Notes: generated by a model from the sequence alone, not told the origin. Shown: positions 8,418 through 17,251, counted from the stretch's first letter. The stretch is DNA of 64,000 nucleotides from C00003060 sp964440795 (GCA_964440795.1 CAYTTQ010000001.1:1-64000); one strand, 5' to 3'. Program-made: numbers and translations.

Positions 8418-9476
8418 TCAGGACGATTCGTCATCAGATTCCGGTACGAGTCCCAAAGCCTTGGCACGTTTTTGCCATAACTGCCGGGCAAAATGCTGCA
8501 TATCCGTTGTTTCATCCGTTTCATCGACCACCTCCACGCCGACGATGGTTTCCAAGAGGTCTTCCATGGTTACGATGCCGGAGGTGCGCCCATATTCGTC
8601 CACCACCATGGCGATCAGTTGCTTTTGTTCCAGCAATCGGTCGAATAACCGAGGGAGGCTTAGCGTTTCCGGAACGACGAGAATCGTTCTAGCGAACCGA
8701 TCCAGTTTCTCCTCGGTTTCTCCTCGTGCTGCAGCCAAGAGAATGTCGCTGTTTAACACATAGTGTTGCAGGCTGTCTCCGTCGGTGGCATGGAGGGGAA
8801 TGCGCGAAAAGGGCGATTGGCGATCCAGAAGTTCCGCCACGGTCATGTCTTCAGGCAAACTGAACACGACGGAGCGGGGCGTCATGATATCCTTGGCCCT
8901 GAGTGACCCAAACCGCATAAGATTTTGCAAAATGTGTGATTCGATTTCCTGAAACACACCTTCCTTTACCCCCAAATCGGCGAGGGCGTGAAATTCGTCT
9001 CGACTCACTACGGATGCATAGCGACCACCGGCCAACAATTGGGTAATTTTTTGTGAAAGGATCACCAGGGGATAAAGACACCACATCAACCCCTGCAATA
9101 TATAGGTCCCGGTGGGAGCCAGTTGCCGCCAATACAAGGCACCCAGGGTCTTGGGAATGATCTCAGAAAAGACCAAAATCAGGAGTGTAAGCACTGCGGA
9201 TACAACTCCGACCCAGGCATCGCCGAATAGCTTGGTTGCTTGAGATCCCACCCCGGCGGCCCCTACCGTGTGGGCAATTGTATTCAGGCTCAAAATGGCT
9301 GCCAGGGGGCGATCGATGTCCTGCTTCAAGCGACCGAGCCGAGCACCGATCTTGGTCCCCTTTTTTTCCAAGGCCACGGCGTAACTCGGGGTTACCGAAA
9401 GGAGTAGGGCCTCGAGAATCGAGCACAGAAACGAAAAAAACAGGGCCGTAAACAAATAGACAAATAGCAAAGACAT
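8418..9476 (-). CDS. DUF21/CBS-domain membrane protein (CNNM/CorB-like)
   Basis: Integral membrane protein of 352 residues. The first 180 or so hold the DUF21 (CNNM transmembrane) domain with about four hydrophobic segments, beginning MSLLFVYLFTALFFSFLCSI. A tandem CBS pair follows (about 195-325: AKDIMTPRSVVFSLPEDMTV and MVVDEYGRTSGIVTMEDLLE). The C-terminal CorC/HlyC transporter-associated domain of larger relatives is absent. Family members are linked to Mg2+ transport or efflux; the often used label 'hemolysin' is historical. It converges on the DHH-type gene, with a hairpin (8403-8425) between them. Confidence 0.88.
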   Translation of the reverse strand: MSLLFVYLFTALFFSFLCSILEALLLSVTPSYAVALEKKGTKIGARLGRLKQDIDRPLAAILSLNTIAHTVGAAGVGSQATKLFGDAWVGVVSAVLTLLILVFSEIIPKTLGALYWRQLAPTGTYILQGLMWCLYPLVILSQKITQLLAGGRYASVVSRDEFHALADLGVKEGVFQEIESHILQNLMRFGSLRAKDIMTPRSVVFSLPEDMTVAELLDRQSPFSRIPLHATDGDSLQHYVLNSDILLAAARGETEEKLDRFARTILVVPETLSLPRLFDRLLEQKQLIAMVVDEYGRTSGIVTMEDLLETIVGVEVVDETDETTDMQHFARQLWQKRAKALGLVPESDDESS

Positions 9477-9781
9477 TTCTGTAAGTCCTTATCTCATTCC
9501 ATTAAACGGATATCACCAGCCACCTACGCGTTTTTAAAACCCCAAATGCCTGCATCATTATGACGGAAACAAAAACGGTTTCCTCATCATAAAGACCGAG
9601 GGGTTCGTCCCGCTCAAACACCAAGTTAAACATATCACGCAGAACCGGTTTTTTTCAACAAGCGTATCATCCACTTGATTTAAGGGCTCACGCAAGGTAA
9701 GAACAGATTTGGAAGGATCGGCCTCTAAGGCCGGCCCTCCAGGACGTACCGCTTGAGATAAAATGGAGAGGGTCGTGGTCA
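9477..9781. other. Intergenic region without a convincing gene
   Basis: This gap holds no coding region I can support. A 74-codon open frame on the minus strand (9558-9782) overlaps it; it has no recognisable domain, no good ribosome site, and its start lies at the edge of the inverted-repeat element next door. It may be decayed mobile-element sequence. Confidence 0.4.
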
Positions 9782-10077
9782 CTCAAGTTTCGCACCCCCT
9801 ATTTCAACCCGACCGCCTCCAATGCGGGACTCTACAGCCGTCAATATGCAGGAAGGTGCGGGAAGGAATTTCGTTGAACGAGGGCCTACACGGATAGAGC
9901 CCACCTTCCTTTCGGGAACCGCCTGACGGATTTGTAGGCCCGAGTGAAGCGGAGTTCCTTCCCGCACCGGGCGAAGCGCTTGCAAAACCGTTCAAACGTT
10001 GTGCGGACATCCTGCAAAGGATTATCGAGGGCATTTAACTGCTATTTCCAAGCGTTACACTGGGTGCGAAACTTGAG
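9782..10077. mobile_element. Nested inverted-repeat (MITE-like) element
   Basis: Perfect 16-bp terminal inverted repeats bound this element: CTCAAGTTTCGCACCC at 9782-9797 and its complement at 10062-10077. Inside are two further imperfect arms of about 36 bp (9855-9890 and 9933-9968), sharing GGTGCGGGAAGGAA and GGGCCTACA blocks, which would fold into a long hairpin. No transposase gene is present. The size of about 296 bp, terminal repeats and lack of coding capacity fit a non-autonomous element or an IS remnant. The family is unknown to me. Confidence 0.55.
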
Positions 10078-10169
10078 GTGGTCAGTAGCCGGGGAGTCAG
10101 GATGGAGAATTTGAGCAGTGTTCTTGTTTTTTCAAATGAACCGAGACGGCGCTTTGGATCGGCCGCTCA

Positions 10170-10451
10170 TCAGCCGCTAGAGTCGACTCGCTCTTTCAAT
10201 TCTTTGCCGGCCTTAAAAAACGGCAGTTTCTTCTGGGGAACCTCGACAACCTGACGGGTTTTTGGGTTTCGGCCCATATATCCTCTGTACTCCTTCACAT
10301 AAAGGCTGCAAAACCCCCTGATTTCTACTCTGTCCCCCTCAGAAAGGGAATCGGTCATTTTGTCAAAAAACAAATCGACGACCTCCGCTGCTTTTGGTTT
10401 CGTTAGTTCGGACTTACTTGCCAACACCTCAATGAGGTCAGACTTGTTCAT
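10170..10451 (-). CDS. HU/IHF-family DNA-bending protein (IHF-beta-like)
   Basis: Nucleoid-associated protein of 93 residues. The N-terminal helical dimerisation part (MNKSDLIEVLASKSEL) is followed by the beta-arm with GRNPKTRQVVEVPQKKLPFF, where the Pro intercalates into DNA, and a C-terminal helix KAGKELKERV. The VEIRGFCSLYVKEYRGYMGRN pattern is closer to IHF-beta than to HU. I chose the ATG at 10451, which has GGGAGGA eight bases upstream, over the in-frame ATG at 10469. A good sigma-70 promoter precedes it. The exact class (IHF-alpha, beta or a paralogue) is not certain. Confidence 0.92.
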   Translation of the reverse strand: MNKSDLIEVLASKSELTKPKAAEVVDLFFDKMTDSLSEGDRVEIRGFCSLYVKEYRGYMGRNPKTRQVVEVPQKKLPFFKAGKELKERVDSSG

Positions 10452-10483
10452 ATGAATCCTCCCAGACACATAGTGGGTTTATT

Positions 10484-10512
10484 CTCATAGATGATATTTT
10501 GCAAAATGTCAA
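10484..10512 (-). promoter_or_regulatory. Sigma-70 promoter for the IHF-like gene
   Basis: Perfect TTGACA (10512-10507), 17-bp spacer, TATGAG (10489-10484). The spacer carries an AT-rich TTTTGCAAAAT palindrome that could be an operator. Start of transcription would be near 10477, with a leader of about 26 nt before the ATG at 10451. Confidence 0.6.
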
Positions 10513-10605
10513 GGAATATAAAATTCTTAGCATGCTTTTGGCGGTGGATTTAGGTATCCCTTCAACTGTTGTCATCTCATCCGACTCCGTGGTAAGAAAG
10601 AAATT

Positions 10606-10791
10606 ATGACTGACGCAACATCAAAAAGAAAACCCGACCCGGCTCGGATGCAAGTGCTGAGAAGTCTCCCGATCGATGTCAAGCAACAACTCACCAAGGA
10701 AGAGGCGGACGCGTTTCTTTATGAAGACGTTTGGCCCGATGCGCTCTACGAAAAGCTAAAGGATTTCTTGGTGGAAAGCACCGACGAGTAA
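10606..10791 (+). CDS. Small hypothetical protein
   Basis: Sixty-one residues, acidic at the C-terminus, no membrane segment. The sequence (VLRSLPIDVKQQLTKEEADA then FLYEDVWPDALYEKLKDFLV) looks like a compact helical domain with natural composition and codon use, and it stands alone between genes rather than in the shadow of another. The ribosome site is weak (AAGAAAG). No family is recognised. Confidence 0.55.
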   Translation: MTDATSKRKPDPARMQVLRSLPIDVKQQLTKEEADAFLYEDVWPDALYEKLKDFLVESTDE

Positions 10792-10855
10792 AGATTTTTG
10801 CTGCTTTAGCAAGGGCAAGGCAAAGATGTGACAACTCAACACATCGGCATTGGTC

Positions 10856-12241
10856 TTAGAATTCAATACTGTTAGGCGTTCTGGGAAAGGGAATGACATC
10901 TCGGATGTTGCGAATGCCGGTAAGAAACATGAGCAAACGCTCGAATCCCAGACCGAAACCGCTGTGGGGGGCCGTGCCGAAGCGCCGGGACTCGAGATAC
11001 CACCAGTAATCATCTACCGGCAACCCCATTTCCTTTATCCGCGCTTCCAGCACCTCCGGTCGTTCTTCCCGCTGGCTACCACCGATGATTTCCCCGATTT
11101 GCGGCACCAAAATGTCCATTGCCGCAACCGTGTTTTTGTCATCGTTCACTCTCATGTAGAACGGCTTTATTTCCTTTGGATAGTTATAGACGACCACCGG
11201 TTTCTTAAAATAGACCTCCGTCAGGTACCGTTCGTGTTCAGACTGAAGGTCTTTGCCGAAATCGACGTCGTATTCAAAATCTCTCTTTGAGTCTTTTAAG
11301 AGTTGAATGGCCGTCCCATAATCGACACGCTCAAAATCGGACGTCAAGATATTGTCAATCCTATCCAGAAGAGATTTGTCGACAAACTTGGCAAAAAGGG
11401 CTATATCTTCAGCACAGTCTTGCCGCACCGCCTCCGTCAGGTATTTTAGAAGTGCCTCGGCCACATTGATATTTTCGTTAAGGTCACAAAAGGCCATTTC
11501 GGGCTCAACCATCCAAAATTCAGCCACATGCCTGGACGTATTCGAATTCTCCGCCCGAAAGGTAGGTCCGAACGTGTACACATCGCCCAGCGCCAAGGCC
11601 AGCATCTCTGCTGAAAGTTGGCCGGAAACGGTCAACCCCGCCTCTTTTCCAAAGAAGTCTCTCGAATGATCTACTTGGCCTTCTCTGACAGCCAGATCCA
11701 ACAGATCCAACGTGGTCACCTTAAAGAGTTCGCCGGCACCCTCACAATCCGACCCGGTGAGTATTGGGGTATGGACGTATTGAAATCCGCGATCCTGAAA
11801 AAACGTATGAATGGCGTGAGAGACTTGTGACCGAATGCGAAAGACAGCACCATATTTGTTCGTTCTCGGACGAAGATGCGCAATGCCCCGCAAAAATTCA
11901 TCGCTGTGACGTTTTTTTTGTAAGGGATAATCATCTGGCGCCATGCCGATGATGTTCACCCGGGTGGCCCGAATCTCCCATTTTTGGCCTTTTCCCGGCG
12001 ATTCCACCAGGCTCCCCCACACCGCCACGGCAGAACCCGTGGTCAGCCCTTCGACATCCTCGTAATTGTCCACCGAACGATCAACGATGACCTGCACGTT
12101 CTTTAAACAAGACCCGTCGTTGACTTCGATAAAAGAAAAGTCCTTGGAACTACGCTTGGTACGGACCCATCCCTTCACCACGACATCATCCAACGGAAGG
12201 TCAGAGGATAGGAGTTTTTTGATCTTTGTCCGCTCAGCCAT
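10856..12241 (-). CDS. asnS: Asparaginyl-tRNA synthetase
   Basis: Class IIb synthetase charging tRNA-Asn, 461 residues. An N-terminal OB-fold (about 15-110, VVKGWVRTKRSSKDFSFIEV) binds the anticodon; motif 2 is seen in FRAENSNTSRHVAEFWMVEP and motif 3 in GFGLGFERLLMFLTGIRNIR. The FWMVEPEMAF context and lack of the AspRS insertion favour AsnRS over AspRS. asnA lies 44 bp upstream on the same strand, so free asparagine is made and charged by neighbouring genes, and GatCAB is probably not needed for Asn-tRNA. Confidence 0.96.
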   Translation of the reverse strand: MAERTKIKKLLSSDLPLDDVVVKGWVRTKRSSKDFSFIEVNDGSCLKNVQVIVDRSVDNYEDVEGLTTGSAVAVWGSLVESPGKGQKWEIRATRVNIIGMAPDDYPLQKKRHSDEFLRGIAHLRPRTNKYGAVFRIRSQVSHAIHTFFQDRGFQYVHTPILTGSDCEGAGELFKVTTLDLLDLAVREGQVDHSRDFFGKEAGLTVSGQLSAEMLALALGDVYTFGPTFRAENSNTSRHVAEFWMVEPEMAFCDLNENINVAEALLKYLTEAVRQDCAEDIALFAKFVDKSLLDRIDNILTSDFERVDYGTAIQLLKDSKRDFEYDVDFGKDLQSEHERYLTEVYFKKPVVVYNYPKEIKPFYMRVNDDKNTVAAMDILVPQIGEIIGGSQREERPEVLEARIKEMGLPVDDYWWYLESRRFGTAPHSGFGLGFERLLMFLTGIRNIRDVIPFPRTPNSIEF

Positions 12242-12285
12242 CGCATCCCCGCACTTTGATCGGAGTCATCTCCGAGCTCCATGGC

Positions 12286-13416
12286 TCATTCCAAGACATG
12301 GATATTCTTCCTTTTGCATATTTCCTTGAGGGCCTCCGGCCACACCGAAACGGTCACTTCCCCCAGATGGGCCGTCCGCAACAAGTACATGAACGTTCTG
12401 GCCTGTCCGATCCCTCCCCCCACACTTAAGGGAATTTCATCATTGAGTATCGCCTGATGGTACGGAAACTTCAGAAAATCCTCTTGCCCGGCGACCTGGA
12501 GTTGCAGTTTCAGGGTCTCTTTGGTCACCCGGATGCCCATGGAAGTCAGTTCATGGCGGCGTCGGGTCACCGGATTCCACACCAGAATATCCCCGTTTAA
12601 GCCGTGGTACGGGTCCCCATCTTTCACCAAAGTTCGGGTAATCCAGTCATCGTAGTCAGCCGCTCGCAACTCGTGGGGATACCCATCTTTTAAGGGCTGA
12701 CCGATGCCGATAATAAAAATGGCCGGGGACTTTTCTTGAAGCATCCGGTTTTCCCTTTCCTTTCGGGGTAAATCCGGATACAAATCAAGAATCTCCTCGG
12801 CATGATAAAAGGCGATGTCTTCGGGGATAGGGGCATATCGGGGTTGCGCCAGGGCCGGAAACATTTCTTCCACCATCTGCCCGGCCTCCCGAATGACTTT
12901 CCAGATCTTTGTCACCACGTCCCTCAAAAAGTCGAGATTCCTGTCTTCAGCGGTAATCACCTGCTCCCAGTCCCACTGATCCACGTAAGCACTATGATCA
13001 TGGTCCAGAAAGTAATCTTTTCGAACCGCCCGCATGTCCGTGCATATCCCTTGCCCGACCGCACAGCCGAATTGCTTCAGCGCCAAGCGTTTCCATTTGG
13101 TCGCCGCCTGGACCACCTGAGCCTGTATGGGGGGATCCAGCCCCAACCCACACGGAAACTCGATGGGGGTTCGTGACCCGTCCCGATCCAAGTAATCATT
13201 CATGCCGCTGTCTCTATCGACGATTAACGGGACCTGAACCATTTGCAGGTTCAGTTCTCGGCACAGATGGGTTTCAATATAGTCTTTGACGGCGAACACC
13301 GCCTTCATTCGTTCCAAGGGCGAAAGGAGGGACTCATAATCATCGGGCAGATCCGCTTCTAATTCGTCGTAATTACCAATTCCCGGCCCCGCCAGATCCG
13401 CCGTCTTGTCCGTCAT
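12286..13416 (-). CDS. asnA: Aspartate-ammonia ligase (ammonia-dependent asparagine synthetase)
   Basis: Makes asparagine from aspartate, ammonia and ATP. The 376-residue protein has the AsnA fold related to class II synthetases: VKDYIETHLCRELNLQMVQV, PLIVDRDSGMNDYLDRDGSR, KWKRLALKQFGCAVGQGI, and the C-terminal LSVGGGIGQARTFMYLLR. It is roughly 40 residues longer than the classical 330-residue enzyme, mostly from an N-terminal extension of about 28 residues. The start ATG is preceded by GGAAGGA. It forms an operon with asnS. Confidence 0.95.
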   Translation of the reverse strand: MTDKTADLAGPGIGNYDELEADLPDDYESLLSPLERMKAVFAVKDYIETHLCRELNLQMVQVPLIVDRDSGMNDYLDRDGSRTPIEFPCGLGLDPPIQAQVVQAATKWKRLALKQFGCAVGQGICTDMRAVRKDYFLDHDHSAYVDQWDWEQVITAEDRNLDFLRDVVTKIWKVIREAGQMVEEMFPALAQPRYAPIPEDIAFYHAEEILDLYPDLPRKERENRMLQEKSPAIFIIGIGQPLKDGYPHELRAADYDDWITRTLVKDGDPYHGLNGDILVWNPVTRRRHELTSMGIRVTKETLKLQLQVAGQEDFLKFPYHQAILNDEIPLSVGGGIGQARTFMYLLRTAHLGEVTVSVWPEALKEICKRKNIHVLE

Positions 13417-13497
13417 CGGATATTCCTTCCGTTTATTAACGTTTCGTTTAAAGGTAAAAGCCGCGTCACAGTGTGGGTTCTCCTTTCGCCGTCCCTG

Positions 13498-14118
13498 TCA
13501 CGACACCTGATATTTCGCTTTGACCCGAAGAAGCCCCGGACTATTGTGAAAGTACATCAGGCTGGAACCACACCCCCGTTCCATAAAAAAGGTCTCCAGC
13601 GCATCAAACAGGACCGGCTGTGACGGCCAGGTAAAGCCCTTTTCCCGGCGCCGCATCGCCTGCCATACCTTTAACGCCTCAGGTGCGTTCTCGAAGACTT
13701 CGTCCCGGGCCGGCTTACACAAGAACATCTCACACACAATAGGCTTGATGCGCCACAAACAGCCGTTAGTACCCAGATAAACACATTTCTTGCCGGGATC
13801 GCACCTCAAGGCCTGTTTCAAACTGTGAATCTCTTCGCTTGAAGAAACCAGGAGATTGACGACAATATCGGCAAAAAAAGTGGTAATGCCTTCTCGACCG
13901 CAACAAACACTTTCTCCACTCAGATAACACCGATGGGCACATATTGCCGAGAAGTGCGTATCCAGAAAACGATCGACATCCCGCCGGAAAGTCAGATAAT
14001 CCGCTATGTTTTGCTCGAGCCCGTTCCGGACACCCTGGGAAAGACCGCCCAGGCATGCCAAGACCCCGTTGATCGTTTGCAGCTGTTCCGCGTTGTATTC
14101 ACTCAATCTTAAACTCAA
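13498..14118 (-). CDS. Cys-rich protein of unknown function
   Basis: About 206 residues. Nine cysteines fall in a central block: Cys60, 64, 72, 73, 106, 112, 120, 129 and 134, in the contexts CAHRCYLSGESVCC, CDPGKKCVYLGTNGC and CEMFLC. The spacing recalls YkgJ-type zinc/iron-binding proteins, but I cannot assign it to that family. No ATG lies near the N-terminus, so translation must start at a TTG (14118 or 14106); it overlaps or abuts the end of the DUF2914 gene, which implies translational coupling at the tail of the heme operon. Confidence 0.6.
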   Translation of the reverse strand: MSLRLSEYNAEQLQTINGVLACLGGLSQGVRNGLEQNIADYLTFRRDVDRFLDTHFSAICAHRCYLSGESVCCGREGITTFFADIVVNLLVSSSEEIHSLKQALRCDPGKKCVYLGTNGCLWRIKPIVCEMFLCKPARDEVFENAPEALKVWQAMRRREKGFTWPSQPVLFDALETFFMERGCGSSLMYFHNSPGLLRVKAKYQVS

Positions 14119-14509
14119 TAATTTTCAGTACCCGATTCTGTGAATCCACCACTTCGACTCGCCAGTCTCCGATCTCCATGGGTCGGATGATCTTGGAGCT
14201 ATATGTCCTGAAGTTACTTGAACGGATGTCCAACGGAACCCGGGCACGCTCGATATCCCCGAAAAACCAAACATGGACAATCCGGGTATCCGTTTGGGCA
14301 CCGTAAATCCGTGTCAGACAATAAAGCTTCCCGACATCCGCCGGAAATACCACATCCTTCTCCACACATTCGTGTTCCACCACATCAAGACATATCGCAG
14401 CATCGACCACTTCCAGTTGATTCGTTTGTTCCGTCTGCCCCATGCCGCTACATGGCAAAAAGAGCGTTACGACGACAACCGTCCAGCAAAGACATATCCA
14501 TTGTTTCAT
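14099..14509 (-). CDS. DUF2914-type exported protein
   Basis: 136 residues. An N-terminal signal sequence (MKQWICLCWTVVVVTLFLPC) has a lipobox-like LPCSG, so it may be a lipoprotein. The mature part matches the DUF2914 pattern as I remember it: FPADVGKLYCLTRIYGA, IVHVWFFGDIERARV, then WRVEVVDSQNRVLKIIEF. The domain is a small beta-rich fold of unknown function. Its ATG overlaps the stop of cobA-hemD in an ATGA, so the two are translationally coupled. Confidence 0.7.
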   Translation of the reverse strand: MKQWICLCWTVVVVTLFLPCSGMGQTEQTNQLEVVDAAICLDVVEHECVEKDVVFPADVGKLYCLTRIYGAQTDTRIVHVWFFGDIERARVPLDIRSSNFRTYSSKIIRPMEIGDWRVEVVDSQNRVLKIIEFKIE

Positions 14510-16086
14510 GATCCTATTCCTTTCTCAATGCCGCAAGAACCAGCCGACGTTTTATCGGAGATGGACGACACATTGGTGTAATAGGCCAAGATAGCCTCAC
14601 AAAGGCCGGGAATCGTATACTCGGTTGCTTCGATGTCAACATTGAATCCCAACTGAGTCGCTGTCTCGGCCGTTATGGGACCGATACAGGCCGTTTTGAC
14701 ACCGGTCATCAATTCTTCAAACCGATCCGGAGGTACTGCGGCCTTAAAATTCTTCACCGTCGACGAGCTGGTAAAGGTTACCAGATCGACGGTATGATCT
14801 TCCAGGCGTCCAATCAACCTGTTCATCCCTTCGGAGACCTGTTGGGTTTGATAGGCGGCGATTTCATCCACGTGCCCTCCCATTTTTCGAAGTTCCACCG
14901 GGAGTATGGGTCTGGCTTCCCTGGCCCGAGGAAGCAAAATACGTTTTCCATCCAAGGTCTCGTCCTGGAAGGCATCAATGACCGATTCAGCAACGTAATT
15001 TTCCGGGATAATGTCGCTTTTTAGGCCGAAATCGCGCAAGCGTCTTGCCGTGGCAGGCCCAATGGTGGCCGTTCGGACCCCGCCCAGGGACCGCACGTCT
15101 CTACCTTGCTGAAATAACCGTTCAAAAAAGAAATTCACCCCATTGACACTGGTCAAAACCAGCCAGTGATACCGCTCGAGTCTTTCTATCGCCCGATCCA
15201 AGGGTGACCAGTCATCCGGCGGTACCACCTGAATGGTAGGACATTCCAGACATTCTGCACCCAAGGCGGAGAGCCTGGCCACCAGTTCGCTGGCTTGCTG
15301 TCGTGTTCGGGTCACCACCACCGTCTTTGCGAAGAGCGGCTTTTCCTCAAACCAGTTTATTTGGTCCCTCAGCTCCACCACCTTTCCCACTACGATGACC
15401 GCCGGCGGCTTGAGTCCGGACTCCCGTACACGATCCACAATAGTATCCAAGGTACCGACCACGGTGAACTGCGAAGGCGTCGCCCCCCACCGAACAACGG
15501 CGGTCGGCGTCTGCGGATCCCGCCCGCCGACAATGAGCCGCTCAACGATATCGGCCAGGTTCTTGACGCCCATAAAGATGACCAAGGTGCCCACACCGGC
15601 GGCCAGCTTGGACCATTCGATTGTGGATACCAGCTTCGTGGGATCCTCATGGCCTGTTACAAAGGCCACACTTGTGTTGTATCCACGCATGGTCAGGGGG
15701 ATACCCGCAAAGGCCGCGGCCGCCACCCCGGCCGTAACTCCCGGCACTACCTCAAAAGGAATCCGGTGAGCTGCGAGGACCCTTGCCTCTTCACCCCCGC
15801 GTCCGAAAATAAACGGATCACCCCCCTTCAGGCGGACGACGGCACGCCCTTGCCGCGCCTTGTCAACGAGCATCTGGTTTATGGCTTCTTGATGGACGGT
15901 GTGCTTACCCTGTTTCTTGCCCACATAAATGGTTTCCGTGCCGGCTGGGACATGCTGTAACAAATTGGCCGCCAAAAAATCATATATGACCACATCGGCC
16001 TCATGCAAACATTTCACACCTCTCAATGTGATTAAATCCGGCATGCCGGGACCGGCCCCGACCAAATAGACCTTGCCCACGCTCAT
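14506..16086 (-). CDS. cobA-hemD: Uroporphyrinogen-III C-methyltransferase / uroporphyrinogen-III synthase fusion
   Basis: Bifunctional enzyme at the branch between heme and siroheme/cobalamin. Residues about 1-245 are the SAM-dependent methyltransferase (VYLVGAGPGMPDLITLRG near the N-terminus, then VVRLKGGDPFIFGRGGEE); about 255-510 are HemD (TVVVTRTRQQASELVARLSA, then VDLVTFTSSSTVKNFKA). The fusion is common in clostridia and deltaproteobacteria. The start at 16086 overlaps the hemC stop by four bases (ATGA); a longer in-frame extension upstream lies wholly inside hemC and is spurious. The product is 526 residues. Confidence 0.95.
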   Translation of the reverse strand: MSVGKVYLVGAGPGMPDLITLRGVKCLHEADVVIYDFLAANLLQHVPAGTETIYVGKKQGKHTVHQEAINQMLVDKARQGRAVVRLKGGDPFIFGRGGEEARVLAAHRIPFEVVPGVTAGVAAAAFAGIPLTMRGYNTSVAFVTGHEDPTKLVSTIEWSKLAAGVGTLVIFMGVKNLADIVERLIVGGRDPQTPTAVVRWGATPSQFTVVGTLDTIVDRVRESGLKPPAVIVVGKVVELRDQINWFEEKPLFAKTVVVTRTRQQASELVARLSALGAECLECPTIQVVPPDDWSPLDRAIERLERYHWLVLTSVNGVNFFFERLFQQGRDVRSLGGVRTATIGPATARRLRDFGLKSDIIPENYVAESVIDAFQDETLDGKRILLPRAREARPILPVELRKMGGHVDEIAAYQTQQVSEGMNRLIGRLEDHTVDLVTFTSSSTVKNFKAAVPPDRFEELMTGVKTACIGPITAETATQLGFNVDIEATEYTIPGLCEAILAYYTNVSSISDKTSAGSCGIEKGIGS

Positions 16087-17036
16087 CCCTGTACGTCCTG
16101 TGCCGAGCGACCGTATACCTCGGCGAGGATTTCCCTGCCGCCTTGTGCCAAAAGCCGATCCGCCAATTGTTGACCCAGATCCTGTCGCCGTTCCACAGGC
16201 CCGGAGACTGTCTCCCGCAGCAGTAGAGAGCCATCCACTTCCGAGATAAGCCCCGTGAATTCGATCGCTTGACCAACAAGCTTCGCTTGTCCGGCGATCG
16301 GGACCTGACATCCCCCTTCCAAACGGGCCAAAAAGGCCCGCTCTGTCTCCACGGTGACTCGCGTTTCTCTGTCGTCCAACGGAGCGATTAAGGCCTTGGT
16401 ATCCTCATCCGCCTCTCGCATTTCTATAGACAGCGCCCCCTGGCCGATGGCCGGTAACATGATCGCGGCTGGAATGTACTCGGTAATATGTTCCGCAAGA
16501 CCCAATCGGATAATACCTGCCGCTGCCAAGATGATGGCGTCCAGGTCTTCCGTTTCCAGTTTTCCGAGTCGCGTATTCAGATTCCCCCTCAAACCACACA
16601 CCACGATATCCGGCCGTAAATGGCGAACCTGGGCACCCCGTCTCAGACTGCTGCTGCCCAACCGAGCACCCTGGGGCAGCTCATCAAAAATTTTGGCGTC
16701 CTTGGATATCAATACGTCTAAGGGATTTTCCCTCTTGGGCACGGCGCCGATGCACAGCCCCGGCGGCACCTCCGCAGGCATATCCTTCATGCTGTGAACG
16801 GCAATGTCCACATCTCCTTCCAAGAGAGCCGTTTCAATCTCCTTAACGAAAAGCCCTTTCCCGCCCACTTGGGCGAGCGGTACATCGAGGATCTTATCCC
16901 CGGTCGTCTTTATTTTCACCAACTCGATACGGCATCCCGGATGAAACGCCGAGAGCTGGGCCTTGACCCATTCGGCCTGCCACACCGCCAGGGCACTGCC
17001 TCTTGTCCCGATGCGAACCGTCTTTTCCATGATCAT
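16083..17036 (-). CDS. hemC: Hydroxymethylbilane synthase (porphobilinogen deaminase)
   Basis: Polymerises four porphobilinogens into hydroxymethylbilane. The product of about 317 residues has the family signatures: IGTRGSALAVWQAEWV at the N-terminus, VDIAVHSMKDMP, the Arg cluster GSSSLRRGAQVRHLRPD, and the cofactor-binding Cys in RLEGGCQVPIAG. I chose the ATG at 17036, which overlaps the preceding stop as TGATG; the ATG at 17030 is equally possible. It sits between an FmdB-like gene and cobA-hemD, all coupled by overlap. Confidence 0.96.
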   Translation of the reverse strand: MIMEKTVRIGTRGSALAVWQAEWVKAQLSAFHPGCRIELVKIKTTGDKILDVPLAQVGGKGLFVKEIETALLEGDVDIAVHSMKDMPAEVPPGLCIGAVPKRENPLDVLISKDAKIFDELPQGARLGSSSLRRGAQVRHLRPDIVVCGLRGNLNTRLGKLETEDLDAIILAAAGIIRLGLAEHITEYIPAAIMLPAIGQGALSIEMREADEDTKALIAPLDDRETRVTVETERAFLARLEGGCQVPIAGQAKLVGQAIEFTGLISEVDGSLLLRETVSGPVERRQDLGQQLADRLLAQGGREILAEVYGRSAQDVQG

Positions 17037-17251
17037 CAGTGCCCACACGTGTTGCAACTGGTTGCGTTACAGGAACTACAACCGGCGCCTTCCGAACTGG
17101 TAAACCCGCTGTCACTCTTATGGCTGACCTTGGAAAGCAGCCGACAGACCTTCTTGCCCTTACATGTCGGACAGGCCACCTTTTCTTTACCCAAGACCAG
17201 AACCTCGAAATCCTTTTCACACGTCTTACAATGGTATTCAAAAATCGGCAT
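17036..17251 (-). CDS. FmdB-family zinc-ribbon protein
   Basis: 71 residues. It has the FmdB/Zn-ribbon_8 start MPIFEYHCKTCEKDFEVLV, the second knuckle CPTCKGKKVC, and a Ser/Cys-rich tail (CSSCNATSCNTCGH). Members are thought to be small regulatory or zinc-binding proteins; the name comes from a formamidase-operon regulator. It is the first gene of the heme operon, with ribosome site AAAAGGAG and a good promoter upstream. A role in heme regulation is only guilt by association. Confidence 0.85.
   Translation of the reverse strand: MPIFEYHCKTCEKDFEVLVLGKEKVACPTCKGKKVCRLLSKVSHKSDSGFTSSEGAGCSSCNATSCNTCGH

Noticed and set aside
8403..8425. Perfect 7-bp hairpin (CGTCCTG/CAGGACG) as a terminator between convergent genes
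   Set aside because: No U-run on either strand and it overlaps the end of the CBS-domain gene.
9558..9782. 74-codon minus-strand frame beside the inverted-repeat element
   Set aside because: No domain, no ribosome site, start lies in the element's edge; could be transposase debris, but I see no transposase motif.
14506..16311. Longer N-terminus for CobA-HemD
   Set aside because: The additional 75 residues are a shadow of hemC; the ATGA overlap at 16083-16086 is the natural start.
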